The position numbers were made by a program, and so were the translations under genes. From assembly GCA_017508315.1 (NCBI GenBank), contig JAFVZE010000341.1, positions 1 through 30,590 on the forward strand: a stretch of 30,590 nucleotides of DNA, in the 5' to 3' direction. This DNA comes from Kiritimatiellia bacterium. GTDB lineage: Bacteria; Verrucomicrobiota; Kiritimatiellia; RFP12; UBA1067. The notes beneath the pieces are model-generated. The model saw only the letters and a program-made list of their open reading frames with translations. It made no database searches and was not told where the DNA came from. Below are positions 14,425-22,119 of this stretch, piece after piece (positions within the stretch are counted from its first letter, which is position 1; each line of letters starts with the position of its first letter).

Positions 14425-15309
14425 TCAGCGGTACTCGATCTTCGCGTTTTCCCGGAGTTCGGCGACAAACTGATCCATCGCCCGTCCGCGGGCCTCGTGG
14501 CGCAGCAGGTCCTTTATCTGGTCGTGCACGTCCACGAGCGTCTGTTCGCCGCCGCCTTTTTCGCCGGCCTTGTAGATGATGTGATAGCCGAACTGGGTGG
14601 TGACGATATCGCTCACGTCACCCTTTTTCATCGAAAACGCCGCCTGATCGAACTCGGGCACCATCATGCCGCGCCCGAACCATCCGAGGCTTCCGCCTTC
14701 GGCGCCGCTGGGGCAGTCGGAATTCTCCTTGGCCTCCTGCGCGAAATCTCCGCCGGCGACGATGCGCTCGCGGATGGCGCGGATCTTCTCGAACGCCGCG
14801 CTTTTCACCTCCGGCATGTCGTCCTCGGCGGTCTTGACGAGAATATGCTGGCAGAGAACCTGCTCCGGCTCCACGAATTCGCTCTTGTGCGCTTCGTAGA
14901 AAGCGGCGACCTCCTCTTCCGTCGGTTCGGGGACCGAGGAACAGGCCTGCGCCACAAGCTTGTTGACCCGCGCCCCTTTTTCAAGCTCCCTGCGGAAATT
15001 CTCCTCGCTCACACCCTGCGCCTCCAGCGCCTTGCGGTAGTTCTCTTCGCCGCCGACCTGCGCGACGACCTTTTCAACCTCGGCGTCGACATCCGCGGCG
15101 GATACCGGCATATCGAGTTCAGAAGCGCGGTCAAGCAGCAGTTTCGCGCCGATCGCCTGCTCCAGCGCCTTCTCCTCAAGCTTCGGAAGATTCTGCTTCA
15201 CCTCTTCCATCGACATTCCGTGGTTCATGTAGAAACGCACCAGACGGTCCAGTTCGAAACCGACCGCCTCGCCGGTTATCTCCACGCCGTTCACGAAAGC
15301 TTTTTTCAT
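14425..15309 (-). CDS. parvulin-type peptidyl-prolyl cis-trans isomerase (PpiC/SurA-like)
   Basis: Foldase accelerating prolyl isomerisation. The 294-residue protein has a helical SurA/NifM-like N-terminal region (about 1-135) and one parvulin domain (about 148-262). The latter carries the blocks CQHILVKT, GGSLGWFGRGMMVPEFD and FGYHIIYK. A C-terminal helix packs after it (about 265-294). There is no signal peptide or lipobox, so it appears cytoplasmic, unlike SurA and PrsA. That makes it closer to NifM-like or cytoplasmic PpiC-type foldases. GGAGA stands about ten bases before the ATG. It is the first gene of a unit with the RNA methyltransferase. Substrates are unknown. Confidence 0.9.
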   Translation of the reverse strand: MKKAFVNGVEITGEAVGFELDRLVRFYMNHGMSMEEVKQNLPKLEEKALEQAIGAKLLLDRASELDMPVSAADVDAEVEKVVAQVGGEENYRKALEAQGVSEENFRRELEKGARVNKLVAQACSSVPEPTEEEVAAFYEAHKSEFVEPEQVLCQHILVKTAEDDMPEVKSAAFEKIRAIRERIVAGGDFAQEAKENSDCPSGAEGGSLGWFGRGMMVPEFDQAAFSMKKGDVSDIVTTQFGYHIIYKAGEKGGGEQTLVDVHDQIKDLLRHEARGRAMDQFVAELRENAKIEYR

Positions 15310-15350
15310 TTTTTCTGTCTCTCCGTTTTACGCATTGAAAAGTCCCGGTA

Positions 15351-15359
15351 ATGATAGCA
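15351..15359 (-). promoter_or_regulatory. extended -10 promoter of the PPIase-methyltransferase unit
   Basis: The minus strand reads TGCTATCAT: TATCAT at 15356-15351 with TGC, a TGn extension. A TTTCCA 17 bases upstream is a weak -35 candidate. The leader of about 35 bases carries GGAGA before the start at 15309. Confidence 0.55.
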
Positions 15360-15365
15360 TATTCG

Positions 15366-15419
15366 CTTCCAAATGGAAAACACTATTATGTCCGTGAATT
15401 TCAAAATCGCCAATGGAAG
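15366..15419. repeat. imperfect inverted repeat between murC-murB and the PPIase promoter
   Basis: CTTCCAAATGG (15366-15376) and CCAATGGAAG (15410-15419) are nearly complementary, able to pair over nine or ten positions around a 33-base centre. It begins directly after the murC-murB stop and overlaps the region upstream of the PPIase -10. It could be a weak transcript end or regulator site; no T-tract follows. Confidence 0.3.
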
Positions 15420-17252
15420 TCAGATTCCCGTCACTTCGCACTCGAGTTCCACGTTGAGCCGGTGCCGCACCCGAAGACGCATAAGCCGCGCCAAAGCCAG
15501 GACATCGCTCGCGCTGGCGTTCTCCCCGCGCACGATGACGTTGGCGTGTTCCTGCCAGACATACGCTCCGCCCACCTTCAGTTCCTTCGCGCCGGCCGCT
15601 TCCAGAAGGCGCCCCGCGAAATCTCCGGGAGGATTCTTGAAAAAAGACCCCCATGTTCCGGCCGGAAACCTGCGGCGGCGGGCGAGATAATCCCCTTCGC
15701 TCATCCCGCTCGGCGCGCACGGCAGGAGACGGACATCCTGAATCTCGCCTTCGATGCGCGAAGTGCGGTAGCCGAAACCGCATTCTTCGCGCTCCAGCCA
15801 CTTTCCGTCCACCTTCACCGCCTCGATGACTTCGCTTATCGAATGTCCGAACGCTCCGGCGTTCATCTTCACCCAGCCGCCGATCGTTCCCGGAATTCCG
15901 GCCATCCACGGAACCGCAAGCGTCGAGCCGGGTCTCCCCGCCGGGCTTTCGCTTTTGACGTATTCTTCGTTCGTCATCAGGTCGCTCTTCCATGTATTCG
16001 TGCCCGCGCCGATCCAGATCCGGCGTTCGGGCAGAACCCGATTTTCCCGGACCCACGGAAGAAGCTTTATGATATCTCCCGCGCCCAAAAGGAGCGTCAG
16101 ATCACCTTCCCGCCGGGAAAGCGCCGCGTGGGTCCACGCCTCCTCGCAGCTCCGCGCCAGAAAAAAGCGCACGGACGAGCCGCCCGATGCCGCGTTTTCG
16201 CGGCACTCCCTGTACAGATCGGCGACATCGCCGCCTTCGACCGGCTCTTCGAACGCGGCGTATGTCGGACACAGAACAACTTCGTCCGCGCCTTTGAACG
16301 CGGCGGGGAAATCCTTCAGGAGCGCACGCGTCCTCGAATAACGGTGCGGCTGGAAAAGGACGCGCAGTCTGCCGGAGCAGATTTCACGCGCCATCGAGAC
16401 CGCGCACTTCATTTCGGTCGGGTGGTGCGCGTAATCGGTGTAGACGGCATCGGCGATTTTCTGGAAACGGCGGTCGGGAAGTTCGCGGAACGCTTCCCGC
16501 ATAACTTGAAGTATCGCCGCTTTCGCATGCCCGCGGCGGAGCGCCACTTCGACGGCCGCCCGCGCGTTGCGGCGGTTGTGTTCGCCGCGCACGGGGAAAT
16601 CCCATCCTTCGAGAGACAGAGTTTCGGCATCGATGACCTCGCCGGCGTTGCGCTTCGCCGTTTCGTAGCACCTGAAATACTCTTCCTCGGTTCTGAAGAA
16701 ATCGGGATGGTCGTATTCGCATCTGTTGACGACGAGAGTTTTGGCGCGATAAAGCGCGAGCGTGCCGTCGGATTCGTCGGCCTCGACCACGAGCGGGCCC
16801 GCGCCCTGACGCGCCACCGGCATCGCGCCGGTCTCGCCGCCGATCGCCCAGGCGACATCCTCGCCGAGCGCCGACAGGAGTTTGGCGATGAAAGTCGCCG
16901 TGGTGGTTTTCCCGTGGCTTCCGCAGACGGCGATCGCATCGCGCGAAGATACGTACCTCGCCAGGGTTTCGCCGCGGCTGCGCACCGGTATCCCCTTCGC
17001 GGCGGCGGCGGCAAGTTCCGGCTCGTCCGGACGCACCGCCGGCGTGACCACAACCTCGTCGACGCCTTCAAGATGCGAAGGATCGTGACCGCCGACGAAA
17101 ACCTCGACCCCTTCGCGCCTCAGCCATTCGAGCCTCGGAGCGTTCCCGAGATCGCAACCCGACACTTCGCGTCCGGATTTCTTCAACAGCAGCGCCAGAG
17201 CGGCCATGCCGACCCCGCCGATGCCTATAAAATGCACTTTCCCTTTTGACAT
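15420..17252 (-). CDS. murCB: fused UDP-N-acetylmuramate--L-alanine ligase / UDP-N-acetylenolpyruvoylglucosamine reductase
   Basis: One 610-residue chain joins two consecutive peptidoglycan precursor steps. MurC part (about 1-405): GIGGVG dinucleotide-type loop (10-15), ATP loop GSHGKTTT (111-118), EADESD (157-162), NRCEYDHPD (176-184), GEHNRRNARAA (223-233) and DYAHHPTE (273-280). MurB part (about 410-610): GAGTN (415-419, in place of GGGSN), IPGTIGG (453-459), NAGAFG, GYRTS (Tyr495, Arg496), catalytic Ser536 in GSFFKNP and the C-terminal ELECEV glutamate. Both halves are short: MurC lacks about 60 residues between EYDHPD and GEHN. MurB lacks its first 40-50 residues and about 45 residues after GAGTN, including the usual second flavin-loop region. 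The frame is continuous. The ATG overlaps the truA stop as TGATG. Confidence 0.9.
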   Translation of the reverse strand: MSKGKVHFIGIGGVGMAALALLLKKSGREVSGCDLGNAPRLEWLRREGVEVFVGGHDPSHLEGVDEVVVTPAVRPDEPELAAAAAKGIPVRSRGETLARYVSSRDAIAVCGSHGKTTTATFIAKLLSALGEDVAWAIGGETGAMPVARQGAGPLVVEADESDGTLALYRAKTLVVNRCEYDHPDFFRTEEEYFRCYETAKRNAGEVIDAETLSLEGWDFPVRGEHNRRNARAAVEVALRRGHAKAAILQVMREAFRELPDRRFQKIADAVYTDYAHHPTEMKCAVSMAREICSGRLRVLFQPHRYSRTRALLKDFPAAFKGADEVVLCPTYAAFEEPVEGGDVADLYRECRENAASGGSSVRFFLARSCEEAWTHAALSRREGDLTLLLGAGDIIKLLPWVRENRVLPERRIWIGAGTNTWKSDLMTNEEYVKSESPAGRPGSTLAVPWMAGIPGTIGGWVKMNAGAFGHSISEVIEAVKVDGKWLEREECGFGYRTSRIEGEIQDVRLLPCAPSGMSEGDYLARRRRFPAGTWGSFFKNPPGDFAGRLLEAAGAKELKVGGAYVWQEHANVIVRGENASASDVLALARLMRLRVRHRLNVELECEVTGI

Positions 17253-18004
17253 CAGTAGAAAACTTTCCAGAGAAACAATCCGCGCGACGGCGCCGTCTCC
17301 ACCCTCGCCGTGCGCGGAGCGTTGGCCTCGAGTATCTCTTTGACCGCTTCGGGTTTTTCGTTGCCCTTGCCGACGGAAATGAGAAAACCGACCATGCTGC
17401 GCACCTGCTTGTAAAGAAAGCCGTCGCCACGCACCGTGAAAACATACCTCGGTCCGCGCCGCTTCACCGTGAACGAATAGATGTTGCGCACCGTCGTCTC
17501 AAGCGTGCGGTGGGGATTCGCGGCGAACGGCGCGAAATCGTGGCGGCCGACGAAATATTCCGCCGCCTTCGCCATCGCCTCCGCGTCAAGCTCGCGGTGG
17601 CAGTACGTCCAGTAGGGAACGAGATGCGGCGGCATGATCGGCGCCTGATAGAGAAAATAGCGGTATTCCTTGCCCTTGGCGGAAAGCCGCGCGTCGAAGC
17701 CCGGTTTGGCGTAAGCCGCCGAAAGAACGCGCACCGACTCGGGAAGACGCGCGTTCATCGCCCGTACGAGATTCTTCGGCGGGATAGGCTTCGTCAGCTC
17801 GAAATGCGCCACAAAGCCCTTGGCGTGCACCCCGGCATCCGTGCGCGAAGACCCGTAGACGCGGACCTTGCCGCCTTCAAGATATTCAAGAACCTCCTCG
17901 ACGACCTGCTGAATGCCCAGCGCGTTGTCCTGATACTGCCAGCCGGAAAAGGAAGTTCCGTCGTAGGCGATGACCGTCTTGAACCTGCGCGGCTTGAAGT
18001 TCAC
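17252..18004 (-). CDS. truA: tRNA pseudouridine(38-40) synthase TruA
   Basis: Isomerises uridines 38-40 in the anticodon stem of tRNAs. The 250-residue protein has IAYDGTSFSGWQYQ near the N-terminus, the catalytic Asp56 in YGSSRTDAGVHA, AMNARLPESV, FDARLSAKGKEYRY, HDFAPFAA and the C-terminal FLYKQVRSMVG block. The length is typical. The start is a GTG at 18004 that overlaps the preceding stop as GTGA, so initiation is likely coupled to the von Willebrand gene. The stop overlaps the murC-murB start. A translational-coupling chain of three unrelated genes is thus formed. Confidence 0.95.
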   Translation of the reverse strand: MNFKPRRFKTVIAYDGTSFSGWQYQDNALGIQQVVEEVLEYLEGGKVRVYGSSRTDAGVHAKGFVAHFELTKPIPPKNLVRAMNARLPESVRVLSAAYAKPGFDARLSAKGKEYRYFLYQAPIMPPHLVPYWTYCHRELDAEAMAKAAEYFVGRHDFAPFAANPHRTLETTVRNIYSFTVKRRGPRYVFTVRGDGFLYKQVRSMVGFLISVGKGNEKPEAVKEILEANAPRTARVETAPSRGLFLWKVFY

Positions 18005-19011
18005 CGCGTCATGCTCCCGCCGAAACGGCCTTTCGAGAGGCAGGCTCCGGCCATGAGCAGCGCCAAGCCGGGAATAAGGAAAATCTGATAGCGCTCGGCC
18101 GTGCGGTTCTCTTCCTCGTTCTGCTCCTTGGCCGCGACCTGTCTGAGAAAACGGCGGTAGATCGCGCCCAGAGTGGTTTCGGCCGTTCCCGCCGTGGCCA
18201 GCGGCACGTACCGGCCGCTGCTCGCCGCCGCGACCGCCTTGAGCGCCGCCTCCTCCAGTTTCACCTTGACCGTTTCGCCTTTGAACTTCTGATATCCTTT
18301 TCCGTCAAGCGCGGGAATCGGCGCACCGGTTCTCGGATCGCCGATACCGACGGTGAAAATAGGTATTCCGCGCTTCTTCGCGAGCTCGGCGTTCTTGAGC
18401 GCCTCGCCGCGCAGATCGCCGCCGTCGGAAATGAGAATGATCGCGTTATGGTCGTCAGCCGCCGGATCGAGCGCGTCGAGCGATGCGCGGATCGCGCCGC
18501 CCAGATCCGTCTCGCCGCGCGGCGCGCTGTCGGGGGAAAGCTGCTCAAGGGCGCTTCGCAGAAAACCGTGGTCCGTCGTAAGCGGACAGACGACAAGCCC
18601 CGTGCGGCGGAACGCGACCAGCGCGCATCGGTCCCCCTCCAGACTGTCGATCAGATCGGCGACGTCCGCCTTCACGCGCTCGAGCCGGTTGGGACGAACG
18701 TCCTCGGCAAGCATCGAGCGGGACACGTCGACGGCGACAACGACGTTGCGGCTGCGCTCTATCACCTTCTCCGTCGACTTGCCCCATTGCGGACGCGACG
18801 CGGCGAAAAGTGCAAGCGCGAGCCCGAACACGATGAGAACCGCCTGCAACCCCCAGAGATTCGCCCCGGGCGGCATCAGCCGCCCGCGAAGCGCGGGGGC
18901 GACAAGCCGTTCAAGCGACTTTTCGCGCCGGGCGCGGAGAAACGCCCACCACAAGGCCGCCAGCGGAACCGCCGCGACCAGAACCAGCATAATCGGAAAA
19001 CCAAATCTCAT
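18001..19011 (-). CDS. von Willebrand factor A domain membrane protein (BatA/BatB-like)
   Basis: Membrane-anchored VWA protein of the kind found in Bat (Bacteroides aerotolerance) and MoxR-linked clusters; role unproven. The 336-residue protein has two N-terminal hydrophobic helices (about 7-24 and 52-71) and the VWA domain from about 88. The MIDAS motif is DVSRSM (95-100), with RGETDLGG and ISDGGD completing the metal site. A last helix lies at about 311-328 (QIFLIPGLALLMAG) with a short basic tail. This order of helices is that of BatA/BatB. The start fits the family, but the ATG is six bases behind a TATAAT, so a leaderless message is predicted. No MoxR ATPase, DUF58, BatC or BatD gene is present, an unusual isolation. 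The stop overlaps the GTG start of truA. Confidence 0.88.
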   Translation of the reverse strand: MRFGFPIMLVLVAAVPLAALWWAFLRARREKSLERLVAPALRGRLMPPGANLWGLQAVLIVFGLALALFAASRPQWGKSTEKVIERSRNVVVAVDVSRSMLAEDVRPNRLERVKADVADLIDSLEGDRCALVAFRRTGLVVCPLTTDHGFLRSALEQLSPDSAPRGETDLGGAIRASLDALDPAADDHNAIILISDGGDLRGEALKNAELAKKRGIPIFTVGIGDPRTGAPIPALDGKGYQKFKGETVKVKLEEAALKAVAAASSGRYVPLATAGTAETTLGAIYRRFLRQVAAKEQNEEENRTAERYQIFLIPGLALLMAGACLSKGRFGGSMTR

Positions 19012-19017
19012 AGGTTA

Positions 19018-19026
19018 ATTATACCA
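19018..19026 (-). promoter_or_regulatory. extended -10 promoter of the VWA-truA-murCB unit
   Basis: The minus strand reads TTTTGGTATAAT; TATAAT at 19023-19018 ends six bases (TAACCT) before the ATG at 19011. No Shine-Dalgarno or canonical -35 is seen. It lies in the 30-base gap behind the sigma-like gene, so this unit can be transcribed separately from it. Confidence 0.75.
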
Positions 19027-19041
19027 AAACCGGCCGCCGCT

Positions 19042-19626
19042 TCAGCCGTTTTTTTCGTGTGAAACCCAAGCCGAGCGCATGAACTTCACCGACCGGGAGA
19101 ATATCTGATCGACGTTCGCCGGCGACGAGACATCGAGAAACGCGCACACCTCGTCGCTGCTCAGATGGAAACGGGTTTTCAGCAGATGGATATAGGCTCG
19201 CTCCGGGTCTTTGCGCCACAGATCGTGGAAACAGCGGTGCGTCATCGTCCAGACGTCGTTGCGCGAAACGTTCTCGTCGCGGACGGCGATATCGAGAGTC
19301 CGCGAAGCGCCTTCGGCGTCGGGATCGGCGTTTTCGATCGAGATCTCACCGTGCGCGTTGGGATTCGCCGCGAGCACGAACCCGCGCACGTATCTGCGGA
19401 GCCAGCCCTGGAAACTGCCCTCGCCGCGATAGAGGGAGATTTTGTCTCTGGCGATCATTTCCTGGTAAAGCATCCCCATCAGATCGCCGGCGGTGAGCGA
19501 ATAGCGCAGCATAAGTTCCGCCGAACGCATCGAGCGCGATTCCGGCTCGACGACTTTATCCCAGACGAGTTTCCAGCCCGCGTCTTCTCCGGCGGCGACC
19601 GATCGGCTCCATTCGATATCGTTCAC
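19042..19626 (-). CDS. diverged sigma-70-family-like protein
   Basis: A 194-residue protein with the general layout of an ECF sigma factor. A helical segment with DLMGMLYQEMIARDK followed by GSFQGWLRRYVRGFVL (about 48-86) resembles region 2. After a polar linker of about 35 residues, a C-terminal helix-turn-helix-like stretch (LSSDEVCAFLDVSSPANVDQIFSRSVKFMR, about 154-183, shown here only by its ends) resembles region 4. Match to the consensus is weak, so function as a real sigma factor is not certain. The start is a GTG at 19626 behind AAGGAA. No anti-sigma gene is adjacent: the next gene upstream is a 105-residue unknown and downstream is the VWA protein with its own promoter. A DNA-binding regulator derived from a sigma factor is an alternative. 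Confidence 0.5.
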   Translation of the reverse strand: MNDIEWSRSVAAGEDAGWKLVWDKVVEPESRSMRSAELMLRYSLTAGDLMGMLYQEMIARDKISLYRGEGSFQGWLRRYVRGFVLAANPNAHGEISIENADPDAEGASRTLDIAVRDENVSRNDVWTMTHRCFHDLWRKDPERAYIHLLKTRFHLSSDEVCAFLDVSSPANVDQIFSRSVKFMRSAWVSHEKNG

Positions 19627-19641
19627 GGCTCGTTTCCTTCC

Positions 19642-19959
19642 CTATTCGAATGTGAGCATTCCGGGAACCGGCGACATCCCCGGACGGTACATCCATACGG
19701 CGCTTTCATGCTTGCCGGCGACAAAATCGGCGCAGCGGAAAGCGCCTTTGCCGTTTTGAAGCGCTATTTTCATTCCGGCGAATTCAAATTCTCCGCAGGC
19801 TACGGGAGAACCGTCGCCGTCCACCGCCGTCACTTCCGCCGGAGAAGCGTCGGAGGAACCGGCCGCGAACGTCACCGACACCTTCCAGCGCGCCTTCGGA
19901 TCCTTCATCGGCTGCGAATGCAAAGTGAATGTTATCGTTTTCTCTTCCGGCGTCTGCAT
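19642..19959 (-). CDS. small conserved-looking protein of unknown function
   Basis: I do not recognise this 105-residue protein. It has no signal peptide, membrane helix or cysteine-rich motif apart from two lone cysteines. The composition and alternating hydrophobic pattern (ITFTLHSQP, WKVSVTFAAG, SAVWMYRPG) suggest a small beta-rich domain. A good GAGGAGC lies just upstream of the ATG at 19959, and its coding start is 12 bases after the J-domain stop. The gene is 15 bases before the sigma-like gene, all on the same strand, so the three are probably cotranscribed. Whether it partners either neighbour is open. Confidence 0.7.
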   Translation of the reverse strand: MQTPEEKTITFTLHSQPMKDPKARWKVSVTFAAGSSDASPAEVTAVDGDGSPVACGEFEFAGMKIALQNGKGAFRCADFVAGKHESAVWMYRPGMSPVPGMLTFE

Positions 19960-19971
19960 CTTGATGCTCCT

Positions 19972-20355
19972 CTACAAACCTCGTGCGTCCTTTATCTTCC
20001 CCCAGGCAAGATTGATGCGCTTCATTTTCTCGTCGGCTTTCGCCGCCTCAACGTCGGAAAGCCCCCGCGCACGGACCGCGTCGGGATGGTATTTTTTCGC
20101 AAGCTCGCGGTAGGCGCGGCGGACCGTCGCATCCGGGGATTGCGCTTTTACCCCGAGTTCTTTGTACGCCGCCGCGAGAGACTCATCCTCTGGAGACGCG
20201 AAACCTGCGCCTCCGCGTTTCCCGCCCCGCAGACGGCGGCGGCGGATCTCCTCTTCGATGCCGTGCCCGGTCCACGCCCCGAAAACGGCGCCAAGCGCCC
20301 CGCGGCTGAGGATGCCTCCGACAATTCCACCGAAAACGATGCCCCGCCACCCCAT
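19972..20355 (-). CDS. membrane-anchored J-domain protein (DjlA-like layout)
   Basis: A co-chaperone candidate that would recruit DnaK at the membrane. The 127-residue protein begins with a glycine-zipper hydrophobic stretch (about 5-30, GIVFGGIVGGILSRGALGAV), followed by a basic segment with RRRR. A C-terminal J-domain runs from about 62 to 125 with YKELGV and the essential HPD at 90-92 (AKKYHPDAV), then KMKRINLAW. The arrangement (TM then C-terminal J-domain) is like DjlA, without the TerB-like central domain of DjlA. It starts nine bases after argS and precedes the 105-residue unknown. GC-rich ends of ORF and spacing place it in the nusA-infB-argS unit or its tail. Confidence 0.85.
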   Translation of the reverse strand: MGWRGIVFGGIVGGILSRGALGAVFGAWTGHGIEEEIRRRRLRGGKRGGAGFASPEDESLAAAYKELGVKAQSPDATVRRAYRELAKKYHPDAVRARGLSDVEAAKADEKMKRINLAWGKIKDARGL

Positions 20356-20364
20356 AAACGGACG

Positions 20365-22026
20365 TCAGATGCGCTTCGGGCTTTCGATTCCCAGAAGTTC
20401 CAGACCTCTCGAAAGAACCCGTCCGAAAAGCGAGCAGAGTTTCAAACGCGCATTGCGCAGCCGCTCCTCGCTCTTGAGAATGGGTGAATTCTGATAGAAG
20501 CTGGAATACAGCTGGGCGGTCTGGAAAAGATAGTCGGCGAGAATGCTCGGCTTGTACGCCTCCGCGGCGCGGACGACTGCGCCGGGAAACTCCAGAAGCT
20601 GCAGCGCCAGACGTTTCTCGGTCGGCGTGTCGACGGCGAAAGCGACGTTCGAAAGGTCGATCTCTCCTGCTTTGGCCATCAGCGAACTCACGCGGGCGCA
20701 GGCGTACTGCAGATACGGTCCGGAATTGCCTTCGAGCGCCAGTGCCTTGTCCCAGTTGAAATCGATCGCCGTCGCCGGATCGTGGGAAAGATCGGCGTAT
20801 TTGACCGCGCCGAAACCGATGGCCTGCGCGAGCGCCTCGTCGCCGCCGCGGTCCTTAACGATCTCGTAGGAGCGGCGCACCGATTCCGAAAGGAGGTCGT
20901 CAAGCTTGATGAGGTTCCCTTCGCGAGTCGAAATCGCCTTGCCCTGATAGCTCATAAGCCCGAACGGAACGTGCACGAGCTTCACATCGTAGCCCATCTT
21001 CGCCGAGATGGAGAAGAACTGTCTGAAGTGGAGCTGCTGGCGGTCGTCGGTGACGTAGATGATGCGCTCGGGGGCATAGTCCGCGACCCGGCTGCCGACG
21101 CAGGCGAGATCGGAAGTCGTGTAGTTGTAGCCGCCGTCGGATTTGCGCACGATGGCGACACCGAGCTTCTCGTCTTCGAGATCGACGATGAGCGCACCTT
21201 CCGATTCTTTCGCGAGTCCCATCTCAAGAAGCCTGTCGACCACGCCCGGCATCATGGAATTGTAGAACGACTCGCCGCGGTAAGTGTCGAATCTGACCCC
21301 GAGCTTCGCATACATGCGATCGAACTCGGAGATGGAAATATCGATGAATTTCCTCCAGAGCGCGAGATTCTCCTCGTCGCCCCGCTGAAGTTTGACAAGT
21401 TCGGTGCGGCAGGCGTTCTTCCAGTCCTCGGACTCCTTCGCCCGCGCCGCGGAAAGAACGTAGCATTTCTCGAGATTGGCGACGGAGAGGTTGACACGCT
21501 CGTCTTCGGAAAGGCATTGGCGGTAACCCATGATGAGAATGCCGAACTGCGTCCCCCAGTCGCCCAGGTGGTTGTCGGCGATCACCTCGTAGCCGAGAGC
21601 GCGGAAAATGCGGTCGATGGCGTTGCCGATGACGGTCGATCGGATATGCCCGATGTGCATCTGCTTGGCGGCGTTCGGAGACGAATAGTCGATGACGTCG
21701 CGCTTGCCTTCGCCGTTTTGGGGAACGGCAAGATTTGCCGAGTCGTCCATCTCGGCGAGCCGGGAGGCGAGCCAATCGCCGGACACGGTGAGATTGAGAA
21801 AACCGGGACCTGCGATTTCGACCTTGAGCGACGCGTCGATGTTCTCGGCCACCTTCTGCGCTGCGTCGCGCGGCTTCATGCCGAATTTTCCGGCGATCTT
21901 GAGCGCGTCGTTGCACTGGTAGTCGCCGAATCTCGGATCGGTAGCCGGAACGACCCTGACAAAAGAGAAATCCCCGCCGGGAAACGCCTTTTCGAACGCC
22001 CCTTTGACCATCTGCGAAAGATTCAT
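20365..22026 (-). CDS. argS: arginyl-tRNA synthetase
   Basis: Class I synthetase charging tRNA-Arg. The 553-residue protein has the ArgS N-terminal additional domain (about 1-95, with FGDYQCN and GPGFLNL). The HIGH motif is MHIGHIRST (His124-His127), then NHLGDWGTQFG. The KMSKS-equivalent is the family's degenerate KAISTREGN. The DALR anticodon-binding domain is C-terminal, with SGPYLQYACAR before it. The length is typical (E. coli 577). The start at 22026 follows a 93-base gap after infB; no strong Shine-Dalgarno stands before it. It is followed closely by the J-domain gene. Confidence 0.96.
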   Translation of the reverse strand: MNLSQMVKGAFEKAFPGGDFSFVRVVPATDPRFGDYQCNDALKIAGKFGMKPRDAAQKVAENIDASLKVEIAGPGFLNLTVSGDWLASRLAEMDDSANLAVPQNGEGKRDVIDYSSPNAAKQMHIGHIRSTVIGNAIDRIFRALGYEVIADNHLGDWGTQFGILIMGYRQCLSEDERVNLSVANLEKCYVLSAARAKESEDWKNACRTELVKLQRGDEENLALWRKFIDISISEFDRMYAKLGVRFDTYRGESFYNSMMPGVVDRLLEMGLAKESEGALIVDLEDEKLGVAIVRKSDGGYNYTTSDLACVGSRVADYAPERIIYVTDDRQQLHFRQFFSISAKMGYDVKLVHVPFGLMSYQGKAISTREGNLIKLDDLLSESVRRSYEIVKDRGGDEALAQAIGFGAVKYADLSHDPATAIDFNWDKALALEGNSGPYLQYACARVSSLMAKAGEIDLSNVAFAVDTPTEKRLALQLLEFPGAVVRAAEAYKPSILADYLFQTAQLYSSFYQNSPILKSEERLRNARLKLCSLFGRVLSRGLELLGIESPKRI

Positions 22027-22060
22027 TTCAAAAACCCGTATTGCGCCCCGGCAAACCGAC

Positions 22061-22090
22061 CGGTGCGTGGCCCGGAGCCGCCGCGCACCG
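22061..22090. repeat. GC-rich inverted repeat in the infB-argS gap
   Basis: CGGTGCG (22061-22067) and CGCACCG (22084-22090) form a perfect seven-base stem. It can be extended by a mismatch and a GG/CC pair to close a 10-base loop. No T-tract follows on the minus strand, so it is not a classic terminator. It may be an RNA stabilising or processing hairpin in the infB-argS message. Confidence 0.4.
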
Positions 22091-22119
22091 TTGTCAAAAC
22101 CCCGGCTGCAACCGCCGCG

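Noticed and set aside
15390..15402. 13-base sequence GTCCGTGAATTTC, also found inverted at 29531-29543
   Set aside because: A 13-base match within 30 kb is expected several times by chance, and the two copies have opposite orientation relative to the neighbouring genes.
19031..19051. Plus-strand GC stretch followed by seven Ts, like a terminator
   Set aside because: It reads on the plus strand, where no gene ends, and overlaps the 3' end of the sigma-like gene; the stem is only four pairs.
22092..22097. TTGACA on the minus strand in the infB-argS gap
   Set aside because: A perfect -35 hexamer, but no -10 lies 16-18 bases downstream; the spacer region is GC-rich.
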